Position numbers and translations under genes: made by a program
Source of the DNA: an uncultured beta proteobacterium
Lineage (GTDB): Bacteria > Pseudomonadota > Gammaproteobacteria > Burkholderiales > Burkholderiaceae_C
Reading direction: 5' to 3'
Length of the DNA: 64,000 bases
Assembly: GCA_903909815.1 (NCBI GenBank)
Contig: CAIVXG010000085.1
Coordinates: 1 to 64,000 of the forward strand
Part shown: positions 1 to 8,976 of the stretch, piece after piece
How positions within the stretch are numbered: the stretch's first letter is position 1
Layout of the letters: every line of letters starts with the position of its first letter
The notes under the pieces: generated by a model
Told to the model about the DNA's origin: nothing
What the model saw: the letters and a program-made list of their open reading frames with translations, nothing else
Databases searched by the model: none

Positions 1-1
1 C

Positions 2-1168
2 CCATCCGCAAAGAAAAAATACCGAAGAGAAAACCGATTAGGATTGTGGTGCTTTCCCGAGCACTTTCACCCAGCCATGGCTCCACTTATCTTTCGGGAA
101 AAGCTGTTCAAACAAACCGAGCCACTTCTTCAACTCCGCCGTACGGAGGAAGGTACACCGCAGGGCGGGATCATTTCTCCGGTATTAGCGAACATCACGC
201 TGGATGGGTTGGAACAGGGTCTCACTGAGTTCTTATGAGCGAAATTGGGAACCAAAGCAGCTCTCCGCGCGAAGGTAAATCTGGTGAGATATGCCGATGA
301 TTTTGTGGTGACTGGCAGCTCGAAAGAGTTGTTGGAAACCATCGTCCGACCTTGGGTCGTGGAGTTCCTGCACGAGCGGGGATTGACGCTGTCCGAGGAG
401 AAAACAAGCATTGTGCATATCGAACAGGGTTTTGATTTCTTAGGGTGGAATTTCCGAAAATACTCGGAAAAACTTCTCATCAAACCAAGTCAGAAAAACG
501 TAAAAGCGTTCTATGGCAAGGTGAAGGAAATCATAGGCCGTTCGCTATCACGAATAACAAAATACGAGCTGATAAAACGCCTGAATCCAATCCTCAAGGG
601 ATGGGCTCAGTACCACAAAGGTGTGGTGGCAAAGGAAGCCTTTAACCGTATGGACTCTCTGATTTATTGGAGGCTGATGCGGTGGGGTCTGAGACGACAT
701 CCACGCAAAACCAGGAAATGGGTTCTCAACCACTACTGGAAACATGGGGGTAGACGCTACAGCTTTGCCGCACACGCCCGCAACAAATTCGACGAAGTGG
801 TTACAGCAGAACTCTACATGCTGGCACACACCAAAATCGAACGACACAAAAAGGTAAAGGGGGACTTCAATCCCTTTGATCCCGCTTGGGTTGTCTACGG
901 TGAACAGCTTCGGGTTGAACGGATGTCGAAAGATATCTGGGATACCCAGCGCTGGGAACTGTGGATTCAGCAATTGGGTAATTGCGCTCACTGTCAGCAG
1001 GCAATTGACATGGATAACGAACGGTACGACGACCACCACATCGTCTATCGGCAGTTCGGAGGTAGCGATGCCTTATCCAATCGGGTGCTTCTGCACTCGG
1101 TATGCCACAAGCGTGTCCACGCCCTTGGTTTGAAGGTTATCAAGCCGGTCCCAGCACGGGGACTTTAA
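2..1168 (+). pseudogene. Group II intron reverse transcriptase/maturase, 5'-incomplete, split by an in-frame TGA
   Basis: Intron-encoded protein that would splice its own intron and reverse-transcribe it into new sites. Visible in order: the RT block TEEGTPQGGIISPVLANI (about 149-202), the catalytic YADD box (about 289-300), the maturase (domain X) stretch around LNPILKGWAQYHKG (about 580-625), and a C-terminal HNH nuclease with CxxC (CAHC), DDHH and a final CHKRVH. A TGA at 236-238 lies in frame between the GIISP block and the YADD box; both sides are in the same frame, so one substitution is enough to explain it. The N-terminal RT blocks should lie left of the window, but the first ~130 bases do not read like a normal RT, so an older rearrangement is possible. 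As it stands no full-length enzyme can be made without readthrough. Confidence 0.85.
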
Positions 1169-1229
1169 TCTGGTGAATTGATGGAGGGCTCTGCGGCCCT
1201 TTGAAGTCAGGAAACCAGTGGTCGTGCGT

Positions 1230-1263
1230 GAGCCGTATGCGGGGAAACTTGCACGTACGGTTC
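1230..1263 (+). ncRNA. Group II intron domain V
   Basis: A 34-nt hairpin with the hallmarks of bacterial domain V: it opens GAGCCGTATGC, carries a GAAA tetraloop at 1244-1247 and closes GCACGTACGGTTC. The catalytic AGC triad is at 1231-1233. The stem pairs throughout, with two G-U pairs beside the tetraloop. It lies 62 nt after the maturase stop, the expected position, so the ribozyme core at this end looks intact even though the protein is broken. Confidence 0.93.
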
Positions 1264-1266
1264 TTC

Positions 1267-1302
1267 GGGGGGGATATCATCGAAAGATGGTGTCCCTACC
1301 CT
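1267..1302 (+). ncRNA. Group II intron domain VI and probable 3' splice junction
   Basis: Directly after domain V comes a hairpin with GGGATATCATC and GATGGTGTCCC arms around a GAAA loop, followed by CTACCCT. Domain VI normally carries the bulged branch-point adenosine and ends at the 3' splice site, so the intron should end near 1300-1303. The exact junction was inferred from this fold, not from an alignment. The next bases already belong to the amgK reading frame. Confidence 0.75.
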
Positions 1303-2429
1303 CCAGCCACAGCAAGCCCACCCCCGCCACCCCCGCTGGCGCAACGTCCCTATCCCCATCGACTCGCGTGACCTGGAGCGATCCTCAGCGCCAGGTCGCG
1401 TTCGCGGCGTGGTTGGATCGACTCGTCGACAAGCACGGCCTGGTCGCGGCGAGCCTGCGCCCGGCCTCGACTGACGCCAGTTTCAGACGCTATCTGCGCG
1501 TTGATGCGCAGCCCGGCGTGGGCGTTGCCAGCCGCATCATCATGGACGCGCCGCCGGACCTGGAAAACAGTGCGCCTTTCGTGCAAGTGGCCAGCGTCAT
1601 GGCTGCAGCCGGACTGAGCGTGCCTCAGGTGCTCGATTGGGATGCGGCCCAGGGCTTTTTGCTGCTGAGCGATCTGGGGTCGCAGACCATGATGGATGTC
1701 ATCCATCCACAGGACGCTAATGCCAACCAGGCGCTCTACCTCAAAGCGGTGGACGCACTGCTCGCCTGGCAACTCGCTTCCAGGCCGGGCGTGCTCCCGG
1801 TCTATGACGAAGCCCTGCTGCGACGCGAGCTCACGCTGTTTCCAGACTGGTATTTGATTCAGCACCGCGGCGTGGCCCTGGACAGCAAGATGGCGGCCAC
1901 GCTGGAGGACGCCTTCTCCAAGATCGCCGCGGACAACCTGCGCGCACCCAGGGTATTTGTGCATTGCGACTTCATGCCGCGCAACCTGATGCTTGCGCCA
2001 ACTGGCGTGACATGCGCGCCCCTGGGCATCCTGGATTTTCAGGATGCCACCTATGGCCCCATCACCTACGACATCGCCAGCCTGATGCGCGATGCGTTCC
2101 TGAGCTGGGAGGAAGATTTTGTGCTCGACATCACGATCCGCTACTGGGAGCAGGCGCGCAAGGCGGGCCTGCCGGTGGGAGAAGACTTCGGCGAGTTTTA
2201 CCGCGCCGTGGAGTGGATGGGCCTGCAGCGCCACCTGCGCATCGCTGGCATCTTTGCGCGCCTGACGCTGCGCGACGGCAAGCCCAGGTATCTGGCTGAC
2301 GCACCGCGCTTCATCGGCTACATCCGTGCCACGGCAGCGCGCTATCGCGAACTCAAACCCCTGCTCAGACTGGTCGATCAGGTGGAAGGCATCCAGGCTG
2401 CCACCGGCTTCGCCTTCGGCCGGGTCTGA
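1287..2429 (+). CDS. amgK: Anomeric MurNAc/GlcNAc kinase (aminoglycoside phosphotransferase fold)
   Basis: AmgK phosphorylates MurNAc/GlcNAc at the anomeric carbon in the cell-wall recycling route that bypasses de novo UDP-MurNAc synthesis. The APH fold is clear: FRRYLRV in the N lobe, the catalytic-loop HCDFMPRN (HxDxxxxN) and the metal-binding GILDFQDA. The frame is open from 1218, but the first codons are intron domains V/VI. The only upstream ATG (1287) lies inside domain VI; a GTG at 1368 begins the part that looks like the family (TWSDPQRQ...). The native start therefore seems to have been lost or displaced by the intron, and the real N terminus is uncertain. In relatives a MurU nucleotidyltransferase gene often follows; here rsmE follows after 27 nt. 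Confidence 0.82.
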   Translation: MVSLPSSHSKPTPATPAGATSLSPSTRVTWSDPQRQVAFAAWLDRLVDKHGLVAASLRPASTDASFRRYLRVDAQPGVGVASRIIMDAPPDLENSAPFVQVASVMAAAGLSVPQVLDWDAAQGFLLLSDLGSQTMMDVIHPQDANANQALYLKAVDALLAWQLASRPGVLPVYDEALLRRELTLFPDWYLIQHRGVALDSKMAATLEDAFSKIAADNLRAPRVFVHCDFMPRNLMLAPTGVTCAPLGILDFQDATYGPITYDIASLMRDAFLSWEEDFVLDITIRYWEQARKAGLPVGEDFGEFYRAVEWMGLQRHLRIAGIFARLTLRDGKPRYLADAPRFIGYIRATAARYRELKPLLRLVDQVEGIQAATGFAFGRV

Positions 2430-2456
2430 AGCCGCGTTGCCGTCCGCCCTCACGCC

Positions 2457-3203
2457 ATGCCACGATTTTTTTGCCCAATACCCCTGACCTGCGGCTCCTG
2501 CCTGAACCTGCCCGACGGCGCGGCGCGCCACGTGCAGGTGCTGCGCCTGCAGCCGGGTGAGGGCGTCACCCTGTTCAACGGCGAAGGCGGCGAGTTCCAT
2601 GCCACGGTCATGCGCATGGGTCGCAGCGAAGTTCAGGTCGAGGTCGGTGCGCATGCCAGCGTGGAACGCGAGGCGGCGCGCGCGGTGCATCTGGTGCTGG
2701 GCACGCCGGCGAATGAGCGCATGGACTGGCTGGTGGAAAAGGCCACGGAACTGGGCGTGGTCAGCATCACGCCGTTGGTCACCGAGCGCAGCGTGTTGCG
2801 TCTGAGCGGCGAACGCGCCCAGAAGAAGCAGGCGCACTGGCAGGCCATTGCCGTCGCGGCCAGCGAACAGTGCGGGCGCAACCGGGTGCCGGCGATTGCG
2901 TCGCTGCAGTCATTGACGGATTGGCTCAAGGCCCTTTCCGGGAAGCCCGCATCCGAACCCGCAGAGGCACGCTTCCTGCTCAGCCTGAGCGCTGCAGGTC
3001 GACCCCTGTCGCAGGCTATGGGAAGCCAAGGCGCCATCCTTTTTCTTTCCGGTCCCGAGGGAGGTCTGAGTCCAGCAGAAGAAGCGCTGGCGCTTACCTG
3101 TGGCTTCCTTCCCGTCACGCTGGGACCACGCGTGCTGCGTGCGGAGACGGCACCTCTGGCCGCGGTTTCGACCATCCACGCGCTGGGTGAGGCTACAGCA
3201 TGA
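2457..3203 (+). CDS. rsmE: 16S rRNA (uracil-1498-N3)-methyltransferase
   Basis: Cytoplasmic SPOUT-family enzyme that methylates U1498 of 16S rRNA using SAM. The 248-residue length is normal for RsmE. The N-terminal PUA-like part contains HVQVLRLQPGE. The C-terminal trefoil-knot motifs are LFLSGPEGGLS and LGPRVLRAETAPLAAV, which make the SAM pocket. It lies 27 nt behind amgK on the same strand. Its last 11 bases overlap tail-to-tail with the convergent DUF1501 gene, so no free space remains for a terminator between them. Confidence 0.95.
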   Translation: MPRFFCPIPLTCGSCLNLPDGAARHVQVLRLQPGEGVTLFNGEGGEFHATVMRMGRSEVQVEVGAHASVEREAARAVHLVLGTPANERMDWLVEKATELGVVSITPLVTERSVLRLSGERAQKKQAHWQAIAVAASEQCGRNRVPAIASLQSLTDWLKALSGKPASEPAEARFLLSLSAAGRPLSQAMGSQGAILFLSGPEGGLSPAEEALALTCGFLPVTLGPRVLRAETAPLAAVSTIHALGEATA

Positions 3204-4647
3204 AGCCCAGGTTGGACGGATAGTCGGGGCGCCCGGCAGCGGCGCCGAAATGCTGAAGATTGGGCAGAATCCCCGCCAGTTCGGTATCCGCCACGCCAAA
3301 CCACTGCGCCATCGTGGCTGCGTACTGGTCAACTGACGTGCTGGGCAGCAGCCGGCCCTGGCCCACATGCCATTGGTCTGCGGCTGCGCTCGTGCTGCCC
3401 GTGCTGATGGGTGGGGGCGTGCCGTAAAAAGCCTGGCCCTTGACCGCGCCGCCGACCAGGAAGTGGTGGCTGCCCCAGCCGTGGTCAGAGCCGTCACCGT
3501 TTGACGCCAGCGTTCGGCCAAAATCAGATGCCGTGAACGCCGTCACCTTGTCGGCCACGCCCAGTTCGACGCTCGCGTTGTAAAAAGCGCTTAGCGCGTC
3601 GCTCAGTTTTCCCAGCAGCCCAGGGTGCTGGGAAATCAGGTTGTCGTGCAGGTCGAATCCACCCAGGGACACCATGAACACCTGCCGCTTCGCACCCAAG
3701 GCCGCGCGCGCGCCGATCAGACGCGCCACCATCTTCAGCTGGTCGGCAAGTGGGTTTCCGCCGGGAAACACCGTGGTCAGATTCACCCCCGCCAGAGCGG
3801 AAGTGATCTGCGCCTAGGCGCCTATGGCGCGCGTCGTGACGCGGTTGTACTCGTTCTCGATCGTGTGGGCGCGCGTTTGCTGAACCAGCGTCGCCATCGC
3901 GCTCTTCACAGCACTGGAGCCGTACACGCTGTTCTTGACGGCGTTGATCGCCACGGCGCCACCGGTGCTGACCTGGTATTGCAGCGCCTGGTCGCCCGAA
4001 AGGAACACTGCGTTGCCGGTGACCGACATGCAGGTAAAGAGCGAGTTGGCGTTGCCCGACAGCGCCAGGTCGCCGATGTTTCCGCCCCAGCCGACGGTGG
4101 AGCCCTCAGGCGAGGACGACTGCCAGATCGACTGCTGGTCGTTGTGCGAAAACAGCTTGGGTGGTAGCGGCCAGGTCTTGCGGTCGCCGCTGTCGTACTG
4201 GGTCCGCGTGAGCGGGACCACCAGCGGCCCCACGTTGAGTTGCACTGCGGCGTGGCCGGCGTTGAACAGGTCCGCCAGCCCGGTCATGGACGGGTGCAGC
4301 GCGTATTGCCGTCCATTGGGCAGCGGCAGCGTGGGCTTGAGCAGGGTGGGCGTCAGGGCCGCTTTCGCCAGCGTGATGCCGCCCGCAGCTTGCGCGGCGC
4401 CGCCGCCGCGAATCAGGCTGTACTGGTTGTAGCTTGGGTCGTCATAGGCCACGACCGTGTTCGCATAGTCATTGCCGCCGTAGAGGAAAACGCACACCAG
4501 CGCCTTGTAATCGGTGGCGCTGAAGGCTGCGGCCTCGCCCATGGCCGCCAGATTAAGTGCAAACGGCAAGGCAGCCCCAGTCAGAGACAACTGGCCGCAG
4601 CGGCGCAGGAATTCACGACGACTGGCAAGAGAGAGGGGTTGTGTCAT
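3193..4647 (-). pseudogene. DUF1501 family Tat-exported protein, interrupted by an in-frame TAG
   Basis: Member of the DUF1501 (sulfatase-like fold) family, often paired with DUF1800 proteins; function unknown. The ATG at 4647 has a good AGGAG Shine-Dalgarno sequence and starts a twin-arginine leader (SRREFLRRCGQ) followed by a hydrophobic stretch. Family motifs such as LVCVFLYGGNDYANTVV and, further on, FMVSLGGFDLHDN and ASDFGRTL are present. The codon at 3816-3814 is TAG, and the reading frame continues on both sides (RAIGA, stop, AQITSALAG). A single CAG to TAG change explains it. The first part would yield about 277 residues lacking the C-terminal domain. It lies 8 nt downstream of the DUF1800 gene in one operon. 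Confidence 0.88.
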
Positions 4648-4655
4648 CAGGGCTC

Positions 4656-6464
4656 CTACTTCTGCACCAGATACTCTGCCGACGCCATCACCAGCAGCAC
4701 CGCCGCAGCCACCCGGTTGAGCTTCGCGGCGTCGGTGCTGGTGGTGCTCACCGCCGTGGCATTGAGCGCCGTCACGATCAGCGTCTGGGTATCTGCGGAC
4801 AACTGACCGGCGCACAGCACCAGGCTCAACCGCGCCACCAGCCCGGCCGCATCCGTGACCAGGGCCAACTCGGCGCTGTAGGCCGCCGTGATGTCGTAGC
4901 CGTTGGTGGCGGCATTGCTGACGCTGGCCGCCTGCTCAGGCGCACTCACGTAGATGCCATTGCGGATGACGTTCTGCATGTAGTTCAGATAGCCGCCCAC
5001 GCTGCTCTCGTTCACCAGTTGGAACTCCGGCGCCACGGCGTGGCTGGTGGCCAACGCCGTCGATGGCGGCACGTAACCCGGTCGGAAGTAGTTGAACACC
5101 GAAGGCGAGCGCAACGGACTCTGTCCCAGTTGGGTGGCAGGATTGCTCAGGTCGAAAATCTTCCAGGAGCCCTGCGCCGAACTGGCGCCGAAAGTTCGTC
5201 CCCACTGCACCAGACGCAGCATGGGCTCGCGCAGCCGGCCGAACATGGGTTGCGTCAGGCCCACGGCATTGCGTGCCTCGTCGTCCAGCAGGATGGCGGA
5301 AAAAACCGCATTGAGGTCGCCACGTACACCGGCGCCGTTGTTGTTGAAGGCGCCAGCCACCCGCGACACATAGGCTGGGCTCGGGTTGCTCGTGACCAGG
5401 CGCTGGATCATCTGTCGCCCGAAGAACGGACCCACGTTGGCGTGGTTGAAAAGCGCATCGAGCGCCGTCTTCAACGCCGCCGTCCCGTCCGTGTTGGCGG
5501 CGATCGTGGTACCCAAGAAAGTGACGGCCAAGGTGGAGTGGTTGCTCGCGGTCAGCGTCATCCCAAGGCGCACCGTGGTCGTGTCGGGAATCGTGCGGGT
5601 GCCGCCACCCGTCACGGACACAATCGTGTTGCCGCTCTGCCGCGTGTCGAGGTTGTAGCCGGTAAAGACGTGGGCCAGATTGGAAATATCGACTTGCGTG
5701 TAGGTTTCCAGCTTGACGCCGTTGGCGTCAAGCTGGACCGAGCCATCCAGATTGAGCTGGTACAGCCCCAGGCTGAATAGCTGCATCACCTCGCGTGCGT
5801 AGTTCTCGTCCGGCTGGCGACCCGTGGCTAAGTTCTCCTTGAGATTGCCGCGGGTGCTCAGGTAAATTCCCATGGCCGGATTCAGTGTCACGGACTCCAG
5901 CAACTGGCGAAAATTCCCCAGCGCGCCAGCGCTCAGGGTGTCCCAGTAATGTGCCATGGCGTGGCTGCGCCAGTTCACTTCCACACCGACCGACGACACC
6001 ACAAAGAACTCTGACAGTGCCAGTGCCAGCCGCTTGCGCACGGCATCTGGCGCCGTCAGCAACTGGTTCCAGACCATGAAGTCTGCCGGGTAGCTGTTGT
6101 CGTAGAAGGCGTGCGCGTCGACGGCGCCATAGCCACGCGCGTCCAGCCAGTCAGTGCCCTTTTGTCCGGGTGCGGCATTGAACTGGGCGTTCAACCACGC
6201 TGCGAAACCCTGGGCGCTCACGGCGGCAATTTCCGCATCTGACGCGGAAAACTGGGCCTGCAGCAAAAAGCGTGCGGCCTGCTCCCGGGTGGGGGGTGTG
6301 GGCGGCGCCGGCGTGGGCGAAGAAACGGCGCCGGATGAACCGCCGCCACAGGCCGACAGGGCGCTCGCCGCCGATACGCCCAGGCCTGCCAGGCGGTCCG
6401 GTCCGCGACGCGCAGCGGGCTTGGTGTCAGTGCTCAGCACGGCATCCGGAAAATCCTGCTGCAT
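4656..6464 (-). CDS. DUF1800 family lipoprotein
   Basis: A 602-residue protein of the DUF1800 family, whose members usually sit next to a DUF1501 gene; the biochemical role is not established. An N-terminal leader ends in a lipobox-like LSAC followed by a GGGSSG linker and a Pro/Thr-rich spacer (residues about 30-58), so a lipoprotein is likely. Conserved family stretches include FLLQAQF, NYAREVMQLFSLGLYQL and LAHVFTGYN. The frame is intact, unlike its partner downstream. A role with its partner at the envelope is inference from pairing only. Confidence 0.85.
   Translation of the reverse strand: MQQDFPDAVLSTDTKPAARRGPDRLAGLGVSAASALSACGGGSSGAVSSPTPAPPTPPTREQAARFLLQAQFSASDAEIAAVSAQGFAAWLNAQFNAAPGQKGTDWLDARGYGAVDAHAFYDNSYPADFMVWNQLLTAPDAVRKRLALALSEFFVVSSVGVEVNWRSHAMAHYWDTLSAGALGNFRQLLESVTLNPAMGIYLSTRGNLKENLATGRQPDENYAREVMQLFSLGLYQLNLDGSVQLDANGVKLETYTQVDISNLAHVFTGYNLDTRQSGNTIVSVTGGGTRTIPDTTTVRLGMTLTASNHSTLAVTFLGTTIAANTDGTAALKTALDALFNHANVGPFFGRQMIQRLVTSNPSPAYVSRVAGAFNNNGAGVRGDLNAVFSAILLDDEARNAVGLTQPMFGRLREPMLRLVQWGRTFGASSAQGSWKIFDLSNPATQLGQSPLRSPSVFNYFRPGYVPPSTALATSHAVAPEFQLVNESSVGGYLNYMQNVIRNGIYVSAPEQAASVSNAATNGYDITAAYSAELALVTDAAGLVARLSLVLCAGQLSADTQTLIVTALNATAVSTTSTDAAKLNRVAAAVLLVMASAEYLVQK
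5707..5737. repeat. 14-bp perfect inverted repeat inside the DUF1800 coding region
   Basis: The arms 5707-5720 and 5724-5737 are exact reverse complements separated by only GTT. On the coding (minus) strand it encodes part of QLDANGVKLE. The transcript could form a strong hairpin in mid-gene. It may be chance in GC-rich DNA; no second copy was noticed in the window. Confidence 0.8.
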
Positions 6465-6556
6465 GCCAGCACCTCGAAAAGTTGCGATCGAGACAGTTTA
6501 GCGAAGCATGGCCGTGCCGTTGTGACGGATGTGTGTGCGCGGCAGGAAAACTGTAA

Positions 6557-6592
6557 CCATGAGTTAGCTGCAGCGCTGCAGCTAACTCATGG
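6557..6592. repeat. 36-bp perfect palindrome at the 3' end of pyrF
   Basis: The two 18-bp halves (6557-6574 and 6575-6592) are exact reverse complements with no spacer. The pyrF stop codon (6584-6582 on the minus strand) and its last sense codons lie within one half. It lies between the pyrF end and the divergent side of the DUF1800 gene start. It could end transcription from either side as a long hairpin, although there is no clear T-run, or it could bind a dimeric protein. Confidence 0.93.
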
Positions 6593-7421
6593 CAGATTGC
6601 AGCAGGTCACGCGTTCGCCTTGCCTCCACCCTGGCTGCCGCAGCAAAATCGCTGGTCGATGAGGCATACAGGATGGCGCGCGAGGAGTTCACCACGATCG
6701 GCGCCACGGTTTGCCCCTGCTCGGCGCGCCAACCGGCCTTGACCGTGGCCAGGGCATCGCCGCCCTGGGCGCCAACACCGGGAATCAGCAGCGGCAGCGT
6801 GGGCGCCACGGCGCGCACGCGTGCGATCTCTTCGGGGTAGGTCGCACCCACCACCAGACCCAACTGCCCGCTCAGATTCCACGGCCCCTGCGCCAATCGC
6901 GCGATGTGTTCGTACAGAAGCGGCTCTCCCGGCACGCTGCTCAGACGCTGGGCCTGAAAGTCGTCGCCGCCCGGGTTGGAGGTGCGGCACAGCAGGAACG
7001 CGCCCTTGCCGTGGTACTTCAAATACGGCTGCACCGAGTCAAAGCCCATGAAGGGCGAAAGGGTGACGGCGTCTGCGCCGTAGCGCTCGAATGCCTCGAT
7101 CGCGTACTGCTCTGCCGTGGAGCCGATATCGCCGCGCTTGGCATCGAGGATGACGGGAACCTGCGGCGCGCTGCGACGCATGTGCGCCACCAACTGTTCC
7201 AGTTGGGCCTCGGCCCGGTGCGCTGCGAAGTAGGCGATCTGCGGCTTGAACGCGATCACCAGATCCGCCGTGGCGTCAACAATCGCTGCGCAAAAGTCGT
7301 AAATCTTGCTCGCATCTTCCCTCAGATGGGCAGGAAATTTGCCCGGATCCGGGTCCAGTCCCACACACAACAGGGAGCCGTTTTGGTGCTCGGCAACACG
7401 CAACTTTTCAATGAAGGTCAT
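6582..7421 (-). CDS. pyrF: Orotidine 5'-phosphate decarboxylase (type 2)
   Basis: Converts OMP to UMP, the last step of de novo pyrimidine synthesis; cytosolic TIM barrel. The active-site block [12 protein letters not shown] is at residues 92-103, with catalytic Lys95 and Asp98; the N-terminal [11 protein letters not shown] and the C-terminal IPGVGAQGG phosphate-binding loop are also present. The length of 279 residues and the sequence place it in the longer type-2 group. It appears to be a single-gene unit following the TPR glycosyltransferase on the same strand. Its stop codon falls inside a perfect palindrome. Confidence 0.96.
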   Translation of the reverse strand: MTFIEKLRVAEHQNGSLLCVGLDPDPGKFPAHLREDASKIYDFCAAIVDATADLVIAFKPQIAYFAAHRAEAQLEQLVAHMRRSAPQVPVILDAKRGDIGSTAEQYAIEAFERYGADAVTLSPFMGFDSVQPYLKYHGKGAFLLCRTSNPGGDDFQAQRLSSVPGEPLLYEHIARLAQGPWNLSGQLGLVVGATYPEEIARVRAVAPTLPLLIPGVGAQGGDALATVKAGWRAEQGQTVAPIVVNSSRAILYASSTSDFAAAARVEARRTRDLLQSAMS

Positions 7422-7496
7422 GCCGAGATTTTACGCAGCCGCCAAGGGCGCTTGGGCCGAACCGGGCAAGAAAGCCAGTGGCCGACGGGTTTCACG

Positions 7497-8897
7497 CTAG
7501 GAAAGAGCCCCGTGTGGATATTTTCCGACGGACCATGTGGCGAGCGCGGCTGCAAGATCCGCCAGCACCGGCGACCAGTCACCGCGGCGGCGCTGGCGGA
7601 ACAGGCGCATCACGCCGGGATACCAGGGTGAGTCGGTGCGCTCGCTTTGCCAGCGCCAGTCGGTCATGAAATCGGGCAATAACAGCCAGCACGGTATGCC
7701 CAGAGCGCCGGCCAGGTGAGCCATCGCGGTGTCCACAGAAATCACCAGATCCAGCTCGGTAATGATCGCCGCCGCGTCGGCAAAATCTTCCATGTCCGAC
7801 CCCAGGTGCAACAGGGCCAAACGGTCCGGCGGATGTCGGCCCTCGTCCTCTCCCGCTCCTTTTTGCAGGCTGATGAAGTGCACGCCGGGCACCTCGGCAA
7901 GCGGCGCCAACTGACTCAGATGGGACAAGGATCGGTCGGCGTCGTTTTCAAACTTCGGATTGCCTTTCCAGACCAGGCCCACACGCAGCTTGCCCCTGGG
8001 CAGCAGCGCGCGCCACCTGGCCACTCGGTTGGCGTGCGCGTGCAGGTAGGGAAGCGCGGCTGGAATGGAGTCGGCACGGGTCTGACAATAATAGGGAAGA
8101 CTCAGCAACGGTGTCCAGAAGTCCCAGCCCGATGCGGGAACGTCTTCATCAAACGCCAGCACGCGGTCCACGCCATCCAGCGTCGCCAGCAGCGCTTTCA
8201 AGGCCGGGTGACAGATGAGCGTGATGTGAGCCGCACCTTGTCCCTTGAGCAGTCGGGCGTAGCGGCAAAACTGAATCACGTCGCCATGTCCGGCCTCGTA
8301 GCCGATGACAAGCGACTTTCCCGCCAGTGCCTCGCCGCGCCAGCGTGGGCAGCTGAAATGCCGGGACAGTCCGTGATACCAGTCGCGTGCTTCCAGACCG
8401 CGCCAGCCTTCCTCGAACCGCCCTTGGCGCAAGGCCAGGTAAGCCAGATTGAACTGCGCTTTGGCAAAGCCTGGGTCCAGTTCCAGCGCCTTGCGCAGAA
8501 AGAATTCGGCCTCGGCCTCGCGCTTCATGCCGATGTAGAGAACACCCAGGTTCGACCAACCGCCCGGCGCAGCAGGGTGGCGGGAGATGGCCTCGCTATA
8601 GGCCGCGTGGGCCTGCTCAAAGCGCCCCTGTGCCGTCAGCAGGGCACCCAAGTTCAATTGGACCTGCGCGCTATCGGGAGCGATCTCAAGGGCGCTGCGA
8701 TAGCAGGCTTCGGCCTGCTCGAGACGGCCTTGCTGATCCAGCAAATAGCCCAGATTGGCCCAGGTCTCGGCCATATTGGGATCGATCTCCAACCCTGCAC
8801 GGAACGAGCGTTCTGCAGTTTCGAAATCGCCCGCGGTCAGTTGTCGATTGCCTTCGTGGAACAGTGCTTCTGCGTGTTTACGGTCACCGGCTTTCAT
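7497..8897 (-). CDS. TPR-repeat protein with glycosyltransferase-9-like C-terminal domain
   Basis: 466 residues. Residues about 1-170 are four to five tetratricopeptide repeats (for example FETAERSFRAGLEIDPNMAETWANLGYLL). The remainder is a GT-B type domain with VGLVWKGNPKFENDADRSL and the donor-site region ISVDTAMAHLAGALGIP...LLLPDFMTDWRW. This architecture resembles bacterial OGT-like or heptosyltransferase-like proteins; acceptor and donor sugars cannot be told from sequence. There is no signal peptide, so it is probably cytoplasmic. It lies 75 nt upstream of pyrF. Confidence 0.85.
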   Translation of the reverse strand: MKAGDRKHAEALFHEGNRQLTAGDFETAERSFRAGLEIDPNMAETWANLGYLLDQQGRLEQAEACYRSALEIAPDSAQVQLNLGALLTAQGRFEQAHAAYSEAISRHPAAPGGWSNLGVLYIGMKREAEAEFFLRKALELDPGFAKAQFNLAYLALRQGRFEEGWRGLEARDWYHGLSRHFSCPRWRGEALAGKSLVIGYEAGHGDVIQFCRYARLLKGQGAAHITLICHPALKALLATLDGVDRVLAFDEDVPASGWDFWTPLLSLPYYCQTRADSIPAALPYLHAHANRVARWRALLPRGKLRVGLVWKGNPKFENDADRSLSHLSQLAPLAEVPGVHFISLQKGAGEDEGRHPPDRLALLHLGSDMEDFADAAAIITELDLVISVDTAMAHLAGALGIPCWLLLPDFMTDWRWQSERTDSPWYPGVMRLFRQRRRGDWSPVLADLAAALATWSVGKYPHGALS

Positions 8898-8976
8898 GTC
8901 GCAGCATTATGGCGGTGCCCAAGCCATGTACGCATGACCTATTGATCTTTCCAAACTATGCGACAACTCTCTGCTT

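Noticed and set aside
236..238. TGA as a recoded sense codon
   Set aside because: Many genes here (rsmE, sigma factor, fmt, leuS) end in TGA, and no selenocysteine insertion element was noticed; a plain nonsense change is simpler.
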